Shown in pieces: positions 60,601 through 64,000 of a DNA stretch of 64,000 nucleotides. Within the stretch, counting starts at the first letter, position 1, and each line of letters begins with the position of its first letter. The position numbers and the translations under genes were made by a program. The stretch comes from Bacteroidales bacterium (GTDB lineage: Bacteria; Bacteroidota; Bacteroidia; Bacteroidales; Bacteroidaceae). Location: assembly GCA_018064685.1 (NCBI GenBank), contig JAGHUS010000035.1, positions 1 through 64,000 on the forward strand, written 5' to 3'. The notes under the pieces are model-generated. The model had not been told where the DNA came from and ran no database searches. It saw only the letters and a list, made by a program, of their open reading frames with translations.

Positions 60601-61902
60601 CTACTGCTTCATCAGGAAAGCCTTGAAGCCCTCGAAGTCCTTGCCAATCTCGATGCTCTTCTTCTCGCCTTTCATGAAGGCAGCCAGCTTCTCGGGAATG
60701 GCTACGTCGCCACCGCAGATGCTGTCAACCACACCCTTGAACTTGGCGGGATGAGCAGTCTCGAGGAAGATGCCTGTCTCGCCGGGCTGGAGTCCCTCCT
60801 TCAGAGCACGATAGCCACATGCTCCGTGAGGGTCGAGCTGATAACCCGTATCCTTAAGGCACTCGCGCATCGTCTCGGCAATCTGCTCGTCGCTGTAGGT
60901 GCATCCGCTGATGTCCTTGCAGATGGCAGCATGATCCTTCTTGTAGAGGTCATAGATACGAGCAAAGTTCGAGGGATCGCCCACGTCCATGGCGTTGGCG
61001 ATGGTCTGCACGCTGGCCTTGGGCTCGTACTTTCCGGTCTGGAGATAGTTATAGAAGATGTCGTTGGCATTGTTGGCAGCGATGAAACGCTTGATGGGCA
61101 GACCCATCTTCACGCCGAACAAGGCCGAACAGATGTTGCCGAAGTTGCCCGAGGGAACGCAGACGACGATATCCTCGAGGCCAGCCTTCTTCAACTGTGC
61201 GTAAGCATAGAAGTAGTAGAACGACTGAGGCAGGAAGCGGGCCACGTTGATGGAGTTGGCCGAGGTGAGCTTCATGTGGGCGTTCAGCTCGTCATCCATG
61301 AAAGCACTCTTGACCAGCGCCTGACAGTCGTCGAACACGCCATCCACCTCGAGTGCGGTGATATTCTGACCCAGTGTGGTGAACTGGCACTCCTGAATGG
61401 GGCTTACCTTGCCCTTGGGATAGAGCACATAGACGTGGATACCGGGCACACCGAGGAAGCCGTTTGCCACAGCCGAACCCGTATCGCCCGAGGTTGCAAC
61501 GAGGACGTTGACAAGACGATCCTCGCCGGACTTCTTGTTAAAGTACCCCAGCAAGCGTGCCATGAAGCGAGCACCCACATCCTTGAATGCCAAGGTAGGA
61601 CCATGGAAGAGTTCAAGGCTGTAGATAGAATCTGTTACCTTGACAGCGGGCACGTCGAATGCCAGCGTGTCGCACACTATCTTGTGCAGGTCCTCCTGAG
61701 GAATATCCTCGCCAAAGAAAGCATCTGCCACCTGGCAGGCTATCTCCTGGAACGTCATGTTCTGAATATTGTCGAAAAACTCTTGGGGAAGCTGTTTGAT
61801 GCGCTCGGGCATATAGAGGCCACGATCCTCGGCCAAACCCTTTACCACAGCCTTCTCGAGCGAGGCCATCGGGGCCTGTCCATTCGTGCTATAATATTGC
61901 AT
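60601..61902 (-). CDS. thrC: threonine synthase
   Basis: ThrC converts O-phosphohomoserine to threonine with PLP. The 433-residue protein begins MQYYSTNGQAP, has the PLP lysine in GPTLAFKDVGARF near residue 108, VATSGDTGSAVANGF near 138, and the phosphate-binding VCVPSGNFGNI near 245. This matches the E. coli-like short class of threonine synthase. It is monocistronic here, with its own promoter 40 nt upstream and a hairpin after the stop. Confidence 0.96.
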   Translation of the reverse strand: MQYYSTNGQAPMASLEKAVVKGLAEDRGLYMPERIKQLPQEFFDNIQNMTFQEIACQVADAFFGEDIPQEDLHKIVCDTLAFDVPAVKVTDSIYSLELFHGPTLAFKDVGARFMARLLGYFNKKSGEDRLVNVLVATSGDTGSAVANGFLGVPGIHVYVLYPKGKVSPIQECQFTTLGQNITALEVDGVFDDCQALVKSAFMDDELNAHMKLTSANSINVARFLPQSFYYFYAYAQLKKAGLEDIVVCVPSGNFGNICSALFGVKMGLPIKRFIAANNANDIFYNYLQTGKYEPKASVQTIANAMDVGDPSNFARIYDLYKKDHAAICKDISGCTYSDEQIAETMRECLKDTGYQLDPHGACGYRALKEGLQPGETGIFLETAHPAKFKGVVDSICGGDVAIPEKLAAFMKGEKKSIEIGKDFEGFKAFLMKQ

Positions 61903-61941
61903 AATATTTTGTTTACCTTAAAAAATATCACAAATCGAGGG

Positions 61942-61973
61942 CGAAGTTACAAATAAGTAAGTAAAAACACAAA
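61942..61973 (-). promoter_or_regulatory. thrC promoter
   Basis: On the minus strand TTTG (61973-61970), a 20-nt spacer and TAACTTCG (61949-61942, one base off consensus). Confidence 0.65.
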
Positions 61974-61977
61974 TTTA

Positions 61978-62009
61978 TTTGCAAAAAAGAGCACAAAACC
62001 GTATCTTTG
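61978..62009 (+). promoter_or_regulatory. promoter of the membrane protein gene 62042
   Basis: TTTG (61978-61981), a 20-nt spacer and TATCTTTG (62002-62009) form a near-perfect consensus, divergent from and adjacent to the thrC promoter. Confidence 0.8.
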
Positions 62010-62041
62010 CAAACATATTATAACAACAATCAACAATAAGG

Positions 62042-62749
62042 ATGGGAAAAGCGAATAAGTGGTGGACTACTATCAAACGCCAGGATTGGGGTAGTTTCCT
62101 GATGCAGTTCTTTGCTGTCATGCTGGGTATTATCGTCACCTTTGCGGGTGAATCAATCATTAGCAGTCATAACACAAACAAAGAGGTGAAGACAAGTCTG
62201 CAACTTGCCAAGGGCGAGTTGCTGGACAACCTGAAGGAGGTGGAGAATGCCGATACTATATGGAAACTGCAGGGACAGGCCAGCCGTTTCCTATACACAT
62301 ACATGGACAGTCTTGAGAAGGCACCCCAAGACTCACTGGCATTCTATTGCAACCTGCCTGTCACGCTTGCATCATTCTCGTCTACCGAACATGCGCTGGA
62401 CCTCATGAAGTCATCGGGCGTCTTTGCCAAGATGGATGACAAAGCACTGGCACTCGACATTGTCCGTGCCTACGACCTCATCAGCAATTACATAAAGGTC
62501 TACAACATCTATTACGAGAAGCAGAAAACACTTGTCGAGGCTGCACTGACACCCGAATTCAAAGAGGCGATGAATAAAAAGGCAACCACCATCACCGCCG
62601 TTGAATTCTGGAACGAACTGGGTGCATCGGTGGCAGGCAGATACCTGATTTCGGAGATGACGGTACAAAGCAACTTCGACTTAGGACACAAGGAGGTATG
62701 CGACTCGGTGAACAGCATCATCAGCAACATCGAAGCATATTGTAAGTGA
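62042..62749 (+). CDS. single-pass membrane protein of unknown function
   Basis: The 235-residue protein has a short basic N-terminus (MGKANKWWTTIKRQDWGSF), one membrane segment (about 20-40, FLMQFFAVMLGIIVTFAGESII) and a mostly helical extracytoplasmic part with the word SSTEHALDLMKSSG. It resembles the DUF6090-type Bacteroidetes proteins with an N-in single helix, but I cannot name a function. The start is supported by the strong promoter 33 nt upstream. It stands alone before a repeat-rich gap. Confidence 0.75.
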   Translation: MGKANKWWTTIKRQDWGSFLMQFFAVMLGIIVTFAGESIISSHNTNKEVKTSLQLAKGELLDNLKEVENADTIWKLQGQASRFLYTYMDSLEKAPQDSLAFYCNLPVTLASFSSTEHALDLMKSSGVFAKMDDKALALDIVRAYDLISNYIKVYNIYYEKQKTLVEAALTPEFKEAMNKKATTITAVEFWNELGASVAGRYLISEMTVQSNFDLGHKEVCDSVNSIISNIEAYCK

Positions 62750-62790
62750 AAAACGTCACCCATATCGCACCAAAACGCCCAACAGGAAAT

Positions 62791-63146
62791 AAATTTTCAC
62801 TCTGCTCTTCAGCTCTTCATATTTTCTTCGTATCTACATAATATACAGCAATATAGAAGCATGAAGAGTCCTCACAGCTCTTCATCACTCTTCATGCCTC
62901 TTCATCATTCATTGACCTAAACAAAAAGGAAGGGAAGAGAGGAATGCACATAAGTCAAGCTCCAGTCGCCTTGGAAGAGTGATGAGGTAGAAACCAGTTT
63001 CTGCTTTGGTGATGAGGCAAATGCAAGAGGCATGAAGAGTCATGAAGAGTCATGAAGAGGAAAAACAACTCTTCATATTTATATCTATCTGAATATATGC
63101 CACTTACAGAATAAATATGAAGAGCTGAAGAGTGAGGCGAAAATTC
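62791..63146. repeat. 356-bp interval bounded by inverted repeats of CTCTTCAGCTCTTCATATTT
   Basis: The 20-bp arms at 62805-62824 and 63113-63132 are perfect reverse complements, and the similarity extends outward to about 34 bp with several mismatches. Inside are many TGAAGAG/CTCTTCA words, including three direct copies of CATGAAGAGT near 63030-63055. No coding sequence is visible in 62750-63696. Confidence 0.75.
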
Positions 63147-63189
63147 TTTTTCCTTCGCCCTACCCTCTCTGTTTTTCTTTCCAGAATAC

Positions 63190-63320
63190 TGCTAGGGCTT
63201 TCTCAAAAAACCGCAGCGGTTTTATTCCAGAACCGCTGCGGTTTTATTTTAAAACCGCAGCGAAAATAATACGGAGACGCTAGAGGATTTTCAGAAAGAC
63301 GCTACAGCTTTCAATAAGAC
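63190..63320. repeat. GCTAGGGC-TTTTC-AAAAAA repeat units around a 15-bp hairpin
   Basis: Units at 63190-63210, 63277-63298 and 63299-63318 resemble the 22-bp units at 21163-21250. Between them is a perfect 15-bp inverted repeat (AAAACCGCAGCGGTT at 63207-63221, its complement at 63231-63245) with a 9-nt loop and a third partial copy at 63251. Confidence 0.75.
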
Positions 63321-63336
63321 ACAGTGCATCCTCCAT

Positions 63337-63400
63337 CTGCGACTGCTGCGAGTGACGAACGAGATCGCTGCGAACACAACCTGCGACTGCTGCGAGTGAC
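63337..63400. repeat. two direct 20-bp copies of CTGCGACTGCTGCGAGTGAC
   Basis: Perfect copies at 63337-63356 and 63381-63400 with a 44-bp period, followed by a partly inverted AGTCGCAATCGCAGCGAGTG. Confidence 0.85.
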
Positions 63401-63553
63401 AGTCGCAATCGCAGCGAGTGTTTCTGCCTCCCCCTGCAGCATTCAATTATCACTGCTATTGCTTCCCATAATTATATATAATAAGGTGTAGCATCACCCC
63501 AGCAGTTTCTCTATCCAGAAAAGTGTTAAAAAAGTGTTAAAACGCAAGAAACA

Positions 63554-63585
63554 TTTGGTGGGAATTGGGAAGTGTAGTACTTTTG
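63554..63585 (+). promoter_or_regulatory. promoter of the ABC ATPase gene
   Basis: TTTG (63554-63557), a 20-nt spacer and TACTTTTG (63578-63585) match the consensus. The leader would be about 105 nt. Confidence 0.8.
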
Positions 63586-63696
63586 CAGTGTAATAGTTAG
63601 GTAGTACACCAATACAGACCTATAACTACCGCTAGAAACGCGTCCCGCAAGGACCAGAAAAGTGAATGAAAATAATAACAAAAAAGATAAACGACT

Positions 63697-64000
63697 ATGT
63701 TAGAAGTAAAGAACATCACATTCGGCTACAACAAGAAGCAGAATGTACTGGAGAATCTCTCCTTGAAGTTTGAGAACGGCGGCGTATATGGCCTCCTGGG
63801 CAAGAATGGTACTGGCAAGAGCACACTGCTCTATCTCATCATGGGTCTGCTGCGCCCCAAGAGCGGACAGGTGGAGATGGACGGAGTGAACACCTTCGAC
63901 CGCAATCCCGAAATTCTGAAGCAGATGTTCATCGTACCCGAGGAGTACGACATGCCCAACACCACGCTCGAGAAATACGTAAAAGCCATCCGTCCCTTCT
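63697..64000 (+). CDS. ABC transporter ATP-binding protein (5' part, cut by window end)
   Basis: The first 101 codons are in the window and the gene runs off its end. The product begins MLEVKNITFGYNKKQNVLEN and has the Walker A GLLGKNGTGKST near residue 35-46 and a Q-loop region (KQMFIVPEEYDMP), typical of an ABC exporter ATPase. The absent 3' part must contain the signature and Walker B motifs. The partner permease is expected next. The promoter at 63554-63585 suggests it is the first gene of its operon. Confidence 0.9.
   Translation, partial: MLEVKNITFGYNKKQNVLENLSLKFENGGVYGLLGKNGTGKSTLLYLIMGLLRPKSGQVEMDGVNTFDRNPEILKQMFIVPEEYDMPNTTLEKYVKAIRPF

Overview
The window looks like chromosomal DNA of a Bacteroidales bacterium, most likely Prevotellaceae (Prevotella or Segatella type). 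The signs are promoters of the Bacteroidetes form (TTTG, 19-20 nt, TAnnTTTG) before many genes, few Shine-Dalgarno sites, many SPII lipoproteins, a GH97 enzyme, a GH43 enzyme ending in a type IX secretion style tail, and long intergenic stretches filled with short direct and inverted repeats. I found no rRNA, tRNA, insertion sequence or CRISPR array.

Layout. 0.3-2.7 kb: split chromate-family transporter and an EamA exporter. 2.8-8.4 kb: two lipoproteins, then a TPR histidine kinase and a LuxR-type regulator. A 28-bp operator-like sequence lies at the same distance from the promoters of the larger lipoprotein and of the regulator, which points to one regulon. 8.7-15.5 kb: glmS and an operon of three exported hydrolases (DUF6055 metallopeptidase, GH97, S37 peptidase). 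15.8-20.1 kb: anaerobic ribonucleotide reductase nrdDG and an SGNH hydrolase. 20.3-24.6 kb: coiled-coil lipoprotein, an orphan galactitol-type PTS IIC, a KduI homologue with a signal peptide, and trmB. 24.8-29.3 kb: nitrogen assimilation genes (asnB, outer-membrane barrel, P-II, amtB). 29.6-39.7 kb: Mrp, DUF3737, MATE, a Pif1-like helicase, a ClpB without its N-domain, a Fur-family regulator and an exported FMN-binding protein. 39.9-45.2 kb: GH43 arabinanase-like enzyme and pflB. 45.5-51.9 kb: an apparent operon of HATPase anti-sigma-like kinase, SpoIIE phosphatase, RelA/SpoT-like synthetase, STAS, SLC13/TrkA-C permease, STAS and pflA. 52.0-59.4 kb: metal efflux operon (permease with HMA domain, then CusB, CusA and a TolC-type protein). 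59.5-64.0 kb: Rpn-family nuclease with a heptad repeat, thrC, a membrane protein, a repeat-rich gap, and the start of an ABC ATPase.

The most interesting parts are (1) the partner-switching and alarmone module whose last gene is pflA, so that the pyruvate formate-lyase activase is transcriptionally tied to a stress-type signalling cassette; (2) the duplicated operator/promoter module that links the two-component system to a lipoprotein of unknown function; and (3) a dispersed C- and G-rich palindromic element that sits between genes and also, in frame, inside at least four coding sequences (clpB, the cusA-like gene, the metal permease and the MATE tail). All functional statements are read from sequence by eye; no database search was run.
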